Assembly: GCA_028356125.1 (NCBI GenBank)
Contig: JAOMTZ010000002.1
Span: forward strand, 1 to 64,000
DNA length: 64,000 bases
Reading direction: 5' to 3'
From: Candidatus Poseidoniaceae archaeon
GTDB taxonomy: Archaea; Thermoplasmatota; Poseidoniia; Poseidoniales; Poseidoniaceae
In this document: positions 1-9,705 of the stretch, one piece after another
Position numbering within the stretch: position 1 is the stretch's first letter
How the letters are laid out: each line of letters opens with the position of its first letter
Program-made: the position numbers and the translations under genes
Notes under the pieces: generated by a model
What the model was told of the DNA's origin: nothing
Seen by the model: the letters and a program-made list of their open reading frames with translations, nothing else
The model's database searches: none

Positions 1-2
1 CT

Positions 3-1214
3 CTAGGTGAGGTTGAAACCGATTCTGGGATTCTTGAATTACAATTGAAAGGAGCAGGAAAGACGCCATACTCGCGTTTCGCAGACGGTAAAGCCGTTTT
101 ACGATCATCGATTAGGGAGTTCCTATGCAGTGAAGCAATGCATCACCTAAGAGTGCCTACAACTAGAGCGTTATCACTTGTTACTACAGGAGAAGATATA
201 ATGCGGGACATGATGTATGATGGAAATCGTGAATTTGAACCAGGTGCAGTTGTTTGCCGTATAGCGCCTAGTTTTATCCGGTTTGGAAGTTTCCAAATTC
301 ATGGTTTGATGAAAGATAATGAAACATTACGCACATTAGTAGAACACACTGTGAAAAACCATTTCCCTGAGTGCAATGTAGAATCTGATGAAGGGATAAT
401 TCAGTGGACTAAAGTAATTGCAAAGAATACTGCAGAAATGATTGCTCACTGGATGCGCGTTGGTTTTGTTCACGGAGTAATGAATACTGACAATATGTCA
501 GTTCACGGACTAACTATCGATTACGGACCATATGGATGGCTCGAAGATTACAATCCGGGATGGACACCCAATACTACCGACTCATCTCACAGAAGATACC
601 GATATGGCAATCAACCACAAATAGGGGCCTGGAATTTAGCAAGATTACTTGAGGCTGTATCACCGTTAATGGATAGCCCTGACAGGTTGAAAGAAGTTTT
701 AGAGTTCTATATTTCAAGTTATGAAGAATGCAATGACAACATGTGGGCTGCCAAATTAGGAATTTCAGAGTTTGCTGAATCAGACAATGAATTGATTTCT
801 GAACTCAATGTATTGTTACAGGAAGTCGAAACTGACATGACCATATTTTTCAGAGAATTGTGTAAAATTGAGCAACCGGACATAACTGAGCTAAAGTTCG
901 CATTTTATGATGATGAGAATATTCCTGCAACTGAATGGAACTTATGGCTGGCGAAATGGTGGACTAGAGTAAATTCCAATCCAGAACGAGAATTGATGCG
1001 ACTAAACAACCCGAAGTATGTTCTTCGTAACTGGATGGCTCAGTTGGCTATCGATGCTGCAGAAAAAGAAGACTATTCGGTTTGTGAATCAATATTCGAT
1101 TTATTGAAGTCACCATATGATGAACATCCAGAACAGGAGACTGAATGGTATCAAAAGCGTCCAGAGTGGGCAAGGCATCGTGTTGGATGCTCAATGCTAT
1201 CTTGCTCAAGTTAA
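3..1214 (+). CDS. selO: Protein adenylyltransferase SelO (YdiU/UPF0061), 5' truncated by window edge
   Basis: Frame is open from base 3 (LGEVETDSGILELQLKGAGKTPYSRFADGKAVLRSSIREFLCSEAM...), the SelO signature; the ORF-track TTG start at 45 is internal; ends ...LSCSS. Confidence 0.9.
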   Translation, partial: LGEVETDSGILELQLKGAGKTPYSRFADGKAVLRSSIREFLCSEAMHHLRVPTTRALSLVTTGEDIMRDMMYDGNREFEPGAVVCRIAPSFIRFGSFQIHGLMKDNETLRTLVEHTVKNHFPECNVESDEGIIQWTKVIAKNTAEMIAHWMRVGFVHGVMNTDNMSVHGLTIDYGPYGWLEDYNPGWTPNTTDSSHRRYRYGNQPQIGAWNLARLLEAVSPLMDSPDRLKEVLEFYISSYEECNDNMWAAKLGISEFAESDNELISELNVLLQEVETDMTIFFRELCKIEQPDITELKFAFYDDENIPATEWNLWLAKWWTRVNSNPERELMRLNNPKYVLRNWMAQLAIDAAEKEDYSVCESIFDLLKSPYDEHPEQETEWYQKRPEWARHRVGCSMLSCSS

Positions 1215-1240
1215 TTTGCATGCGAAATAAATATACAGAT

Positions 1241-1520
1241 TGGTAAAGAAATACATCGAATATATTTCTGAAAATCCCTTAGTCTGAAACAGGCCTTAAT
1301 ATGTGCACCGACGATGGATAGTGCATGGAGCAAATACAAATTGCAAAGACCTTCAAGAAAAACAACTCGGCTACAGCGGTGAAGTTTGTGCTGGTAATGG
1401 CAGTCATTTTCCTAATGACTTTCATTGTCAGTCTATTCCCGATCATGATTACAATCATGTTCCTAACCGCACCAGCGATCATCATGAACATTGGATGGTT
1501 GATGTTTGCAGGCGCTGTGT
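1241..1520. repeat. Direct repeat copy 1 (tandem duplication, about 280 bp)
   Basis: Near-identical to 1573-1851: tggtaaagaaatacatcgaatatatttctgaaa...gatgtttgcaggcgc[t/a]gtgt; 5 substitutions and one 1-nt indel by eye. Confidence 0.95.
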
Positions 1521-1522
1521 AA
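1325..1522 (+). CDS. 65-aa hydrophobic small membrane protein, copy 1
   Basis: MEQIQIAKTFKKNNSATAVKFVLVMAVIFLMTFIVSLFPIMITIMFLTAPAIIMNIGWLMFAGAV; identical peptide encoded in copy 2; an overlapping minus-strand ORF cannot be formally excluded. Confidence 0.65.
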   Translation: MEQIQIAKTFKKNNSATAVKFVLVMAVIFLMTFIVSLFPIMITIMFLTAPAIIMNIGWLMFAGAV

Positions 1523-1572
1523 TCAGTCAGAATTATCAAATTCGCATATACGCATTGTTATTGATATACTGA

Positions 1573-1851
1573 TGGTAAAGAAATACATCGAATATATTTC
1601 TGAAATCCCTTAGTCTGAAACAGGCCTTAATATGTGGACCGACGATGGATAGTGCATGGAGCAAATACAAATTGCAAAGACCTTCAAGAAAAACAACTCG
1701 GCCACAGCGGTGAAGTTTGTGCTGGTAATGGCAGTCATTTTCCTAATGACTTTCATTGTCAGCCTATTCCCGATCATGATTACAATCATGTTCCTAACCG
1801 CACCAGCAATCATCATGAACATTGGATGGTTGATGTTTGCAGGCGCAGTGT
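1573..1851. repeat. Direct repeat copy 2
   Basis: See copy 1 at 1241-1520. Confidence 0.95.
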
Positions 1852-1853
1852 GA
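1656..1853 (+). CDS. 65-aa hydrophobic small membrane protein, copy 2
   Basis: 100% identical peptide to 1325-1522; all nucleotide differences silent; different stop codon (TGA versus TAA). Confidence 0.65.
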   Translation: MEQIQIAKTFKKNNSATAVKFVLVMAVIFLMTFIVSLFPIMITIMFLTAPAIIMNIGWLMFAGAV

Positions 1854-2501
1854 CTATCTCTGCCCGTAGAGAAGGTTGGTCAATCTTTCAGATTTGACAG
1901 TAGTTTCTACATCTGTCAATCTGCGTTCGATTTCAATGACTTGCATAACTATCCTCTTGGTAGTGTCCTGAGTCGCAGGCCCCTTTACTTCCAACTCTTC
2001 TACAGTTTCATCAAAGTATTGATCTGGTTCATTGTAACTGGTTACTAAAACTCGAAATAGGCCAGCTAAGAAACCAACGATGACTGCGATTACTAGGCTG
2101 GTTACGCTTAATATTGATTCAGATAATTCAGAGGCACTGATGTCCTCATAGACGCTGACAACAATTATCAAGAAACCGAAAAGCTGGGCAAGAACATTTC
2201 CAATTGTCGAACTAATAATAGCAGAACCAAAAGCGTCAGATTTGGTAAGTCCTAAGTTGGAACTCGCATAGGCGCCAACCATAGCGACTGCAGGAAAAAT
2301 AGACATCATTAATGAATAATTAATCAGAATCGAGAATGTATCGCTAGAACCTTCAAGATGAGTAGATGTTGCAGAAATTATTCCCCAAAAACCTAGGAAG
2401 AAACCGATTACTAGGGCTGAACGGAGACTACTCTTTGTTTCTTTGACTACCACAATTTTCGTTCTAAGGCCACGTATTTGAATATTTATCCTAAACACCA
2501 T
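1854..2501 (-). CDS. Hypothetical multi-pass membrane protein
   Basis: 215-aa ORF with several hydrophobic segments. Confidence 0.7.
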   Translation of the reverse strand: MVFRINIQIRGLRTKIVVVKETKSSLRSALVIGFFLGFWGIISATSTHLEGSSDTFSILINYSLMMSIFPAVAMVGAYASSNLGLTKSDAFGSAIISSTIGNVLAQLFGFLIIVVSVYEDISASELSESILSVTSLVIAVIVGFLAGLFRVLVTSYNEPDQYFDETVEELEVKGPATQDTTKRIVMQVIEIERRLTDVETTVKSERLTNLLYGQR

Positions 2502-2529
2502 TATGCACTGAGTGCGTTAACGCACAAGC

Positions 2530-3213
2530 ATGGCTGTCGATTCTCAGTTGCTATGGTTTCTCGGCCTAGGGGCTTTTGCGTTCATCACAGTGATGGCAAT
2601 AAAGCCGTTTCATGCATACCTGATGTCGAAAGGCTGCGAGAACATGGTAGCTGTTTACTACAACCGCAAAGTCGCACATATGGTAGCGGGTGGAGTTCCG
2701 CTAATATTGTGCCCAATAGTATTCACAGACCCAATATATCCACTTCTAGGCGGACTTCTCGGTGCAGCCGGCTTAGCAGCTGCTCACATGATGAATAGAC
2801 GACTCTGGTGGATGCAAACTGAACAGAACATGAACGATGCAACGTTTGCATTTATGCTTGGAATCTCAGTATTCGCTCTGTGGCATTACTTGGATGATGC
2901 TTGGCTGGCGATTCTTCCAGCCCTATTCATGGCATATGGAGATGGAGTTACTGGAATTATTCGCAACAAGATGTTTGCAAAACGAACCAAGAGTGCATGG
3001 GGTAATCTTGGAATGGCGATTCTTTGTATTCCTCTTGGCTACCTAATCGGTAAGAATGCAGACCCTTCAATTCCATTATGGGGAGCACTTTCTGGTGCTC
3101 TTGCTTCATTTGTTGAGCGCTACGAGTTTGGACCAATCGATGATAACGTACTGATTGTAATCGCTTCAAGCATATTGATTGCAGCGGGCGTTCACTTTGG
3201 ACCGCTACTGTGA
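2530..3213 (+). CDS. Phytol/dolichol kinase-like (CTP-dependent lipid kinase family) membrane protein
   Basis: RKVAHMVAGG ... AYGDGVTGIIRN ... KSAWGNLGM motifs and multiple TM segments. Confidence 0.65.
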   Translation: MAVDSQLLWFLGLGAFAFITVMAIKPFHAYLMSKGCENMVAVYYNRKVAHMVAGGVPLILCPIVFTDPIYPLLGGLLGAAGLAAAHMMNRRLWWMQTEQNMNDATFAFMLGISVFALWHYLDDAWLAILPALFMAYGDGVTGIIRNKMFAKRTKSAWGNLGMAILCIPLGYLIGKNADPSIPLWGALSGALASFVERYEFGPIDDNVLIVIASSILIAAGVHFGPLL

Positions 3214-3573
3214 TCAAGACATTATTTCGTCTTGCTCAGCATCTTCGACTAGAATGAACTCGAATTCTCCAGTCCTACTGTCATAATCAATACTTGAGAA
3301 TACTGCCTTCATCTGGCGGTCTTCGAATGGGTCGTGGAATATAGGCTGATCTTTTCGGAAAATAGCTAGGATTCTCTTGTACTGGTCCATATCCATCTTA
3401 CCCGTGATTGTGTAAACTGCGGATTCTGCACCTTCATCAAGAAGGTCATCTCCTTCATTGCCACGAATAACTGTGCGCTGTAGTCGACGCTTTACGTTCA
3501 TGTGAACATTGCAATCTTCGATTCTTTCCCAATCTTCACCCATAGTGGTGATGAAACACTCGTTATTCTCCAT
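3214..3573 (-). CDS. Hypothetical protein (119 aa)
   Basis: Intact ORF abutting neighbouring genes. Confidence 0.6.
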   Translation of the reverse strand: MENNECFITTMGEDWERIEDCNVHMNVKRRLQRTVIRGNEGDDLLDEGAESAVYTITGKMDMDQYKRILAIFRKDQPIFHDPFEDRQMKAVFSSIDYDSRTGEFEFILVEDAEQDEIMS

Positions 3574-3621
3574 AGAGCAGACTGTAGGCCCATATGTGAT
3601 AGTAATTTCTACTACGAAATC

Positions 3622-4119
3622 TCAGTTGGCAAGTTGGTTAAGCATGTCCTCAATAGTTTCAGGGTTAGCCTCTTTATCCTTATTTGAAGCCAACTTACGT
3701 CCCAATACATTGCATCCGAGATAAGAGAACATCTGGCGCATTGCCATGATCACGTGTTCGCCACCGCCACCACTGTGTGTTGCAAGACCAACCTTACGGG
3801 AATTGAATAAAGCACGGAAATCTTTCCACTGTGTACTGAGCCATGCAACCGCATTGTTTAGAGTTGGAGGCATTGAACCATTATATTCAGGGGCAATAAC
3901 CATCCAGGAATCTGCAGAGGACATTGCAGCCTTTAGTTCAGCCATTCCAGGAACTACATCTAATTCCTTAGAACGAGCAACTGTGAACATAGGAAAATCT
4001 AATTCCGCAAGATTGACTATGTCTGCTTCATGTCCCATTTCACGTGCAGCATCAGCAAATTTCCCGGCAAGAGCGAGGTTGTTATCGGAAGTTGCAGTGA
4101 TCATCAGTATCTTGGCCAT
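3622..4119 (-). CDS. NADPH-dependent FMN reductase family protein
   Basis: Flavodoxin-like fold: MAKILMITATSDNNLALAGKFADAA...WMVIAPEYNGSMPPTLNNAVAWLS...KVGLATHSGGGGEH. Confidence 0.85.
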   Translation of the reverse strand: MAKILMITATSDNNLALAGKFADAAREMGHEADIVNLAELDFPMFTVARSKELDVVPGMAELKAAMSSADSWMVIAPEYNGSMPPTLNNAVAWLSTQWKDFRALFNSRKVGLATHSGGGGEHVIMAMRQMFSYLGCNVLGRKLASNKDKEANPETIEDMLNQLAN

Positions 4120-4207
4120 AGTTGTCGCAAGAGGTCTCGGTTCTCAAAGGTGTGCATTGAAAGATACCACGAGTGAGATACAAATACTACTGTGCGAAAT
4201 ACGCTAT

Positions 4208-5239
4208 GTGGAAGAACAGACCAAGTTCGAACCTCTTCCTTCAGAGAGAATAGATTTTGTTCCAGTAGAAGTGCCCCAAACAAAAGAAAGAGGATGGATT
4301 GGTGTAGCACTTATTCGTTTACTTTCATTATTGATAGTTGGAGGAGCGTTGTACTATTCAACGGAAGGTTTGGTCGTAGCACTAGTTCTGTTTATTCTAA
4401 TAGTCCCTGTAGAGAAATTGTTTCCTCGCCATCGGGGGCAAAAAGTACGACGACCCCTTTACAAATTAGATGTAAGTTATGCATTTTCATCTCCATTGTT
4501 GAATTTACTTGGTTTGATTGCTGCAGTAATTGTTGCAATTATTTCATTTGCCTGGATCCCGGGATTGTTGATTAGACCATTAGTCTCTGAAATACCGAGT
4601 CAATGGTTACCTGTAGTCGGGTTTCTATTGTTCGATTTTGTAGGTTATTGGACACACAGATTCTATCATGAAATACCAGTATTGTGGAAATTTCATGCAG
4701 TGCATCATTCGACTGAACACCTTGATTGGGTTAGTGGATTTAGAGCACATCCATTTGATGGAACTTTGATCGCTCCAGCCTTTGCATTCCTAGTCGCAGC
4801 AGGATTCAGTCCGGAAATCACAGGACTATTCGCCATTTTCCAAATCCTGTTAGGACTTCTATTACATGCAAATGTCAGATTCAGGTTCAGATGGTTACAC
4901 CCATTTTTGGGAACTCCAGAAATGCATCATTGGCACCATAGCAATGAAGCGGAAGCGATTTGGACAAATTATGGTGCAGCAATTCCTCTGTGGGACCAAA
5001 TATTTGGAACATATCACATGCCTAAAGATAAGCGTCCGTCAGTATATGGGGTAGACGAATACATTGAACCCAACATGATTGATCAATTCATGTACCCTCT
5101 CAAAGGAGTTGGCAATCCCTTTAACATAATTAGACACCCTTTCAAATCAATAGCTAAAGGATTCCGTTTTTACTGGAATCTGATAAAGCAGATGAAGTGG
5201 GTAATTTTCAGGCCTAGAGGCATGAAGCCCCCTATGTAA
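4208..5239 (+). CDS. Sterol desaturase / fatty acid hydroxylase superfamily protein
   Basis: His clusters HRFYHE, HAVHH, HHWHH; start estimated at GTG 4208 because the longer ORF (3746) overlaps the FMN reductase antisense. Confidence 0.85.
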   Translation: MEEQTKFEPLPSERIDFVPVEVPQTKERGWIGVALIRLLSLLIVGGALYYSTEGLVVALVLFILIVPVEKLFPRHRGQKVRRPLYKLDVSYAFSSPLLNLLGLIAAVIVAIISFAWIPGLLIRPLVSEIPSQWLPVVGFLLFDFVGYWTHRFYHEIPVLWKFHAVHHSTEHLDWVSGFRAHPFDGTLIAPAFAFLVAAGFSPEITGLFAIFQILLGLLLHANVRFRFRWLHPFLGTPEMHHWHHSNEAEAIWTNYGAAIPLWDQIFGTYHMPKDKRPSVYGVDEYIEPNMIDQFMYPLKGVGNPFNIIRHPFKSIAKGFRFYWNLIKQMKWVIFRPRGMKPPM

Positions 5240-5250
5240 GCGTTCGATTA

Positions 5251-5265
5251 CTCTTTTTCTTTTTT
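5251..5265 (+). terminator. Oligo-T archaeal terminator
   Basis: ctctttttctttttt directly downstream of the desaturase stop. Confidence 0.5.
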
Positions 5266-5409
5266 GGGTCTTAGCCTGAAAACTATTTTCGAACTATTAG
5301 TGCAATCAAAACAGTGACAGGCAAATGATTGAAACCATTAGAAAAGCAATAACTCTCATTATCATCTCTACAGAATTTAGGAGATAGTAGTTCTTCCGGG
5401 TATCAAAAG

Positions 5410-6003
5410 TTAAAGTCGTTTGAATATAGTAGAAATGTACGGTCTCTCTCCGCCAAATGGATTGATATGTGTGTGTCTAATTGAATCAACTAGAGTCCAA
5501 TTTTCACCTAGTAAATCAGTTAGCATTGCTTCATCATATGTGTGTAAATCAAGGCCACAACACATCTGTTCCCCATCGGTAGAGAAGGTTTCGATAACTG
5601 CAAAACCACCGCTTGAAATGCACGATTCTAGATTGTAAACATAGGATTGCCTCTCGCTTTCTTTCAACAAGAAATGTAAGACTGCTCGGTCATGCCAGAT
5701 ATCAAAAATGCCTAATTTGAGTTCATTGGTCAAATCGCCTTGAATATATTGCATATTAGTTCCGTGTCTCTTCGACAAGATCCTAAGCGCTTCTGATGAA
5801 ACATCCAGTACAGTAACCTCATAATCGTTAGAAAGTAATGTGTCGACAAGTGTTGTAGCTCCGGCTCCAACATCGATAATCTTCTTCCCATCACAAGATG
5901 AGATTAGATCCATTGAGACTGCATGTTCCTTCTGATACCAACCTAACTGAGTTGTTTCGGCATCATTGTACGCTGCATTCCAGTGTTGCGCATTGTTTAG
6001 CAT
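5410..6003 (-). CDS. Class I SAM-dependent methyltransferase
   Basis: IIDVGAGATTLVDTLL...VTVLDVSSEAL...HDRAVLHFLL. Confidence 0.85.
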   Translation of the reverse strand: MLNNAQHWNAAYNDAETTQLGWYQKEHAVSMDLISSCDGKKIIDVGAGATTLVDTLLSNDYEVTVLDVSSEALRILSKRHGTNMQYIQGDLTNELKLGIFDIWHDRAVLHFLLKESERQSYVYNLESCISSGGFAVIETFSTDGEQMCCGLDLHTYDEAMLTDLLGENWTLVDSIRHTHINPFGGERPYISTIFKRL

Positions 6004-6012
6004 AATACCAAC

Positions 6013-6411
6013 TCATTGGAATGTGACATCAACTTCCATCGATTCACTAACCGATACACAGACAGGGCAATTGCAACCTTCAGTAATCAACCATGCACGG
6101 TCCTCCATAGATATACCTGAAGGAAGGTTGACTACAACTTCGAGTTTTGCAACACGGCGTGGGCTAGCAGCCATTGTTTTCTCAACACTTCCTGTCATTC
6201 CAGCGACATCAATCTCCTTGGAGTCAGCCCTGATTGCGACAATTGTCATTACACACGTAAGCATGGAAGTCGCTAGCAAATCTGTTGGAGAGAATGATTC
6301 TCCCTTGCCCATATTATCTACTGGTGCGTCAGTAATCAGTTTGCCACCAGATGGCTCATGAGTTGCTGTACAGCGTAAATCGCCATCATATGTTGCATCT
6401 ATACGAACCAC
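6013..6411 (-). CDS. OsmC family protein
   Basis: OsmC-like: DNMGKGESFSPTDLLATSMLTCVMTI ... GCNCPVCVSV. Confidence 0.85.
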   Translation of the reverse strand: MVRIDATYDGDLRCTATHEPSGGKLITDAPVDNMGKGESFSPTDLLATSMLTCVMTIVAIRADSKEIDVAGMTGSVEKTMAASPRRVAKLEVVVNLPSGISMEDRAWLITEGCNCPVCVSVSESMEVDVTFQ

Positions 6412-7014
6412 TTAATCACCATTAAAATTGATATCATGGCCCATGCGATCAGCCTTGGTCTGCAGGTAATCACGATTTCCAGTTCCTACGCCGACAATTA
6501 ATGGCACCATTTCTACGACATTGATTCCGTATTCCTTGAGTTGTTTTGCCTTATCAGGATTATTTGAAAGGAGGCTAACATCATTGACTCCTAAGGAATC
6601 CAACATAGTACTTGCAATTCTATAGTTACGAGCATCACCAGGTAATCCGAGCATTAAATTTGCATCTAAAGTGTCTGCCCCTCTGTCTTGAAGATGATAG
6701 GCCTGAATCTTTGCATGAAGACCAATTCCTCTTCCTTCTTGTCGCAGATAGAGAACTACACCCCAACCCTTCTCAGATATTGCTTTTAGAGCAGCATCTA
6801 ATTGAGGCCCGCAGTCACAACGAAGAGAACCAAATGCATCACCAGTGAGGCATTCTGAATGTACCCTCATTAGAACAGGGTCTGGCCCAGTCATTTGGCC
6901 CAGTGAAAGAGCGACGTGGTCAAAACCGGTTTCTGATTCATTGAATACGCGGATATTGAAATCACCATATCGGGTAGGAAGTTTTGCCTCGCTCGGAACC
7001 TCGTCGATACTCAA
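6412..7014 (-). CDS. ribA: GTP cyclohydrolase II
   Basis: [22 protein letters not shown] ... [23 protein letters not shown]. Confidence 0.95.
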   Translation of the reverse strand: MSIDEVPSEAKLPTRYGDFNIRVFNESETGFDHVALSLGQMTGPDPVLMRVHSECLTGDAFGSLRCDCGPQLDAALKAISEKGWGVVLYLRQEGRGIGLHAKIQAYHLQDRGADTLDANLMLGLPGDARNYRIASTMLDSLGVNDVSLLSNNPDKAKQLKEYGINVVEMVPLIVGVGTGNRDYLQTKADRMGHDINFNGD

Positions 7015-7241
7015 TCTTTCACCTCGATAATGAAACGTAATTCGCCGGCAGATTTGAGGACATCGATTAGATGATGACCGAGCCTGTCTACGAGTATTGG
7101 CATATCATGCATTGTTTCAGGATCATCTGCTATAACCATCAGCACATCTCCTTGAGTTAAATCGACTAGGGCTTTTCTTGCTTGACTTACAGGCACAGGA
7201 CAGTAATGTCCCAACACATCTAGCTTGTGAGTCGGTTCCAC
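7011..7241 (-). CDS. TusA/SirA-family sulfur carrier-like protein
   Basis: [36 protein letters not shown]; 4-nt overlap with ribA. Confidence 0.85.
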   Translation of the reverse strand: MEPTHKLDVLGHYCPVPVSQARKALVDLTQGDVLMVIADDPETMHDMPILVDRLGHHLIDVLKSAGELRFIIEVKD

Positions 7242-7317
7242 GATTTAGGCGAAGGGATAGGCAACTTGAACCCTCGTACAAGTGAGAGTTCATCAATAAG
7301 GTGGATTATTGAGTAAC

Positions 7318-8262
7318 ATGGCCGAGGAATCCAAGCCACTACTAGAGGAGGTCGAAGACCTTTCTTGGGGTGAAGTTGGAAAACTTGCTCAAGGTTATTT
7401 GCGGATTCCATTAGCACTGTTACTCGTTGAAATGTTCTACTGGTTCATTACTCAGCCAACCAACACATTGGGGGTCATTCAAGAATCTGAAGCCTGGATT
7501 TGGTATCAGTTGCTAGAATTGATTTATGGTCCAGGGACTGCAACTCTATCAGAGTACAATGGATGGACAACACTTGTCACGTTGAGGCACCCGGATTTCT
7601 GGGCAGACCAAATACGACTTTACGTTTCAGATGAATGCGCTGGAGTTCATGAGATGTTATTCATCACTGTACTGATTATGATGAGTAGTGGAGTGCCACA
7701 AAGGTTGCGAATAAAGAGTGCAGTTGTAGCATGTGTAATCGTTTACATTTTGAATATTGCTAGACTAGTGGTATTGTACCCGCTAGCAATGTCTGGATGT
7801 GCAGAGAATCCTAACATGATTGGCTGTGAGCAACCAATGCATGATTTCCATGCTTTTGTTTACCAATGGGGATTCCTGATAGTTCTGATTCTGATGTGGC
7901 TTGCTTGGTTCAAATGGGTAAATGCGGGAGATTTAATCAGAAAAGAACAGGCATCCGGTAAAGGAAAGTGGAAATTCATTTATCGAAATAATTGGAGTAA
8001 CATTCACAAGGCTGCATTAGCATTGTCAGTGATCTTAATCCTTGGCGCATTTGCCAATGTATGGCTTGATGAAGATGCAATGCTAGCAAAAGAAACTGTT
8101 GAGGCGTGCGAATTTTATTCCAGTGTCACTGGTGACTGCGGCGATGCTAGAGATGTATGGGCCCAGGAGATACAGTCATCATGGTCTCTTGCAACACTAG
8201 GTATGCTTGGTATTGCTAGCACTATAATTACAATAGACAAACCTTCAGATGAAGAAGAATAA
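7318..8262 (+). CDS. Archaeosortase/exosortase-family transpeptidase-like membrane protein
   Basis: Multi-TM; DECAGVHEM (Cys), NIARLVVLY (Arg), HDFHAFVYQWGF (His) in exosortase-like order; ATG 7318 preferred over TTG 7309. Confidence 0.8.
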   Translation: MAEESKPLLEEVEDLSWGEVGKLAQGYLRIPLALLLVEMFYWFITQPTNTLGVIQESEAWIWYQLLELIYGPGTATLSEYNGWTTLVTLRHPDFWADQIRLYVSDECAGVHEMLFITVLIMMSSGVPQRLRIKSAVVACVIVYILNIARLVVLYPLAMSGCAENPNMIGCEQPMHDFHAFVYQWGFLIVLILMWLAWFKWVNAGDLIRKEQASGKGKWKFIYRNNWSNIHKAALALSVILILGAFANVWLDEDAMLAKETVEACEFYSSVTGDCGDARDVWAQEIQSSWSLATLGMLGIASTIITIDKPSDEEE

Positions 8263-9663
8263 TCAAGACTCGATTATTGATGAATCAATACCTTTCGAAT
8301 TGAATGACCTTACAGCTAGGGAAGCGTGCTTATTGTGCACTTCAACAACAGTGTGGTCATCATGAATCACGATGTCGCCAACCGCTAACTCAGGGCATTT
8401 CAGTGAAGTTGTTATCTCATTTACAATTGCAAATTTGGACATCGAAGTAGTGACTAGTCTTATTGGAACCATTCCGAAAACATCTGCTGCTTCAGCATTA
8501 TCTTCCTGTTTCTTGACAGGGTCTCTACTGATGCCATCAGGAAGTTCAGGTGCTTCTGAAGAAACAATTTCTAGAGAGTGTGTTGCAATAATCTTGTTTA
8601 GTTGAGGAATGTCATCTCTGCCAACTAAAACCCAGGCTTCTCCTTTGCGTCCGATACGACCGGTTCTCCCAATACGGTGGACATAATTGTCGACATCGTC
8701 AGGAACATCATAATTGATTACCAAAGTGATACCATCAACGTCAATTCCTCTAGCAGCAACATCTGTTGCTACAACTACGCTTGAATTTCCATCTTTGAAG
8801 TTGGATATAATTTTCTCTCTCTGATTTTGAGACATATCTCCATGAAGGCCTTCGACATCGAATCTGTGCTTTTTGAGTCGCTGAACAATTAAGTCAACCA
8901 TCCTTTTTGTGTTAGTGAAAATTATTGTTTGATCTTCTTCACTCATTCGCGATAGTAGTCGTCCTACAACCCACAATTTGTTAGCACGGCCAATTCTGAC
9001 GCTATATTGGTCAATTGGAGGTATGTCCAACTTCTCAGTATTTGTTAGAACGAAATCCGGTTCGTTCATGAATTCATTTGCGGCATCAATGATTTCCTGT
9101 GGAAAAGTTGCAGAGAATAGAAGAGTTTGTTCCCTTCCAGTCATCTTCTCAATAACCCACATGATGTCTGGGAAGAATCCCATGTCAAGCATTCTATCTG
9201 CTTCATCGAGAACGAAAGATGTTGGCTTGGTAAGGTCGATATGACCTCTTTCAGTCATATCCATGACTCGCCCAGGTGTTCCAACAATAATGTCGACACC
9301 TTTCTTCAAAGCACGGGCTTGCTTTTCTAAATCAGTCCCTCCATAAACAGTCATTATAGTGAGACCGGATTGTCCTTGAATAGTGTTCAATTCTTCAGCA
9401 ACCTGATTTGCCAACTCCCTAGTAGGAGTTAGTATCAGTGCTTGTAATTCACCAGTAGGCTGGCATGAATTCATTGTTGGGAGCCCAAATGCTGCTGTCT
9501 TTCCAGAACCAGTTCGGGCTTGGCCAATCACATCTTTACCTTGTAATGCAATAGGAATGGTATCCTTTTGCACTTGAGTTGCAAATTCCCAACCATTACT
9601 GACTAGGCCTGCTTGTAATTCATCTTTTAATCCCCAAGCGGAGAATGGAGTTGTTGTGAACAT
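8263..9663 (-). CDS. DEAD-box ATP-dependent RNA helicase
   Basis: ARTGSGKTAAF, PTRELA, VDEAD (VLDEADRM), SATFP, HRIGRTGRIGR. Confidence 0.95.
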   Translation of the reverse strand: MFTTTPFSAWGLKDELQAGLVSNGWEFATQVQKDTIPIALQGKDVIGQARTGSGKTAAFGLPTMNSCQPTGELQALILTPTRELANQVAEELNTIQGQSGLTIMTVYGGTDLEKQARALKKGVDIIVGTPGRVMDMTERGHIDLTKPTSFVLDEADRMLDMGFFPDIMWVIEKMTGREQTLLFSATFPQEIIDAANEFMNEPDFVLTNTEKLDIPPIDQYSVRIGRANKLWVVGRLLSRMSEEDQTIIFTNTKRMVDLIVQRLKKHRFDVEGLHGDMSQNQREKIISNFKDGNSSVVVATDVAARGIDVDGITLVINYDVPDDVDNYVHRIGRTGRIGRKGEAWVLVGRDDIPQLNKIIATHSLEIVSSEAPELPDGISRDPVKKQEDNAEAADVFGMVPIRLVTTSMSKFAIVNEITTSLKCPELAVGDIVIHDDHTVVEVHNKHASLAVRSFNSKGIDSSIIES

Positions 9664-9705
9664 TTGGATCCCTCGGTCCGTCCCTTCCCTAATTGGGCCA
9701 CCGGG

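Noticed and set aside
1279-1822. Antisense ORFs in the tandem repeat as independent genes
   Set aside because: Not annotated as genes because the + ORF has matched start, stop and membrane-protein character in both copies; kept as an explicit alternative in the finding because silent sites coincide.
3746-4207. N-terminal extension of the 497-aa + ORF
   Set aside because: Runs antisense through the FMN reductase gene; desaturase homology begins after about 4208.
5240-5409. Tiny ORFs (about 19-20 aa) in the intergenic gap
   Set aside because: Too short, no supporting pattern; oligo-T terminator and leader sequence suffice.
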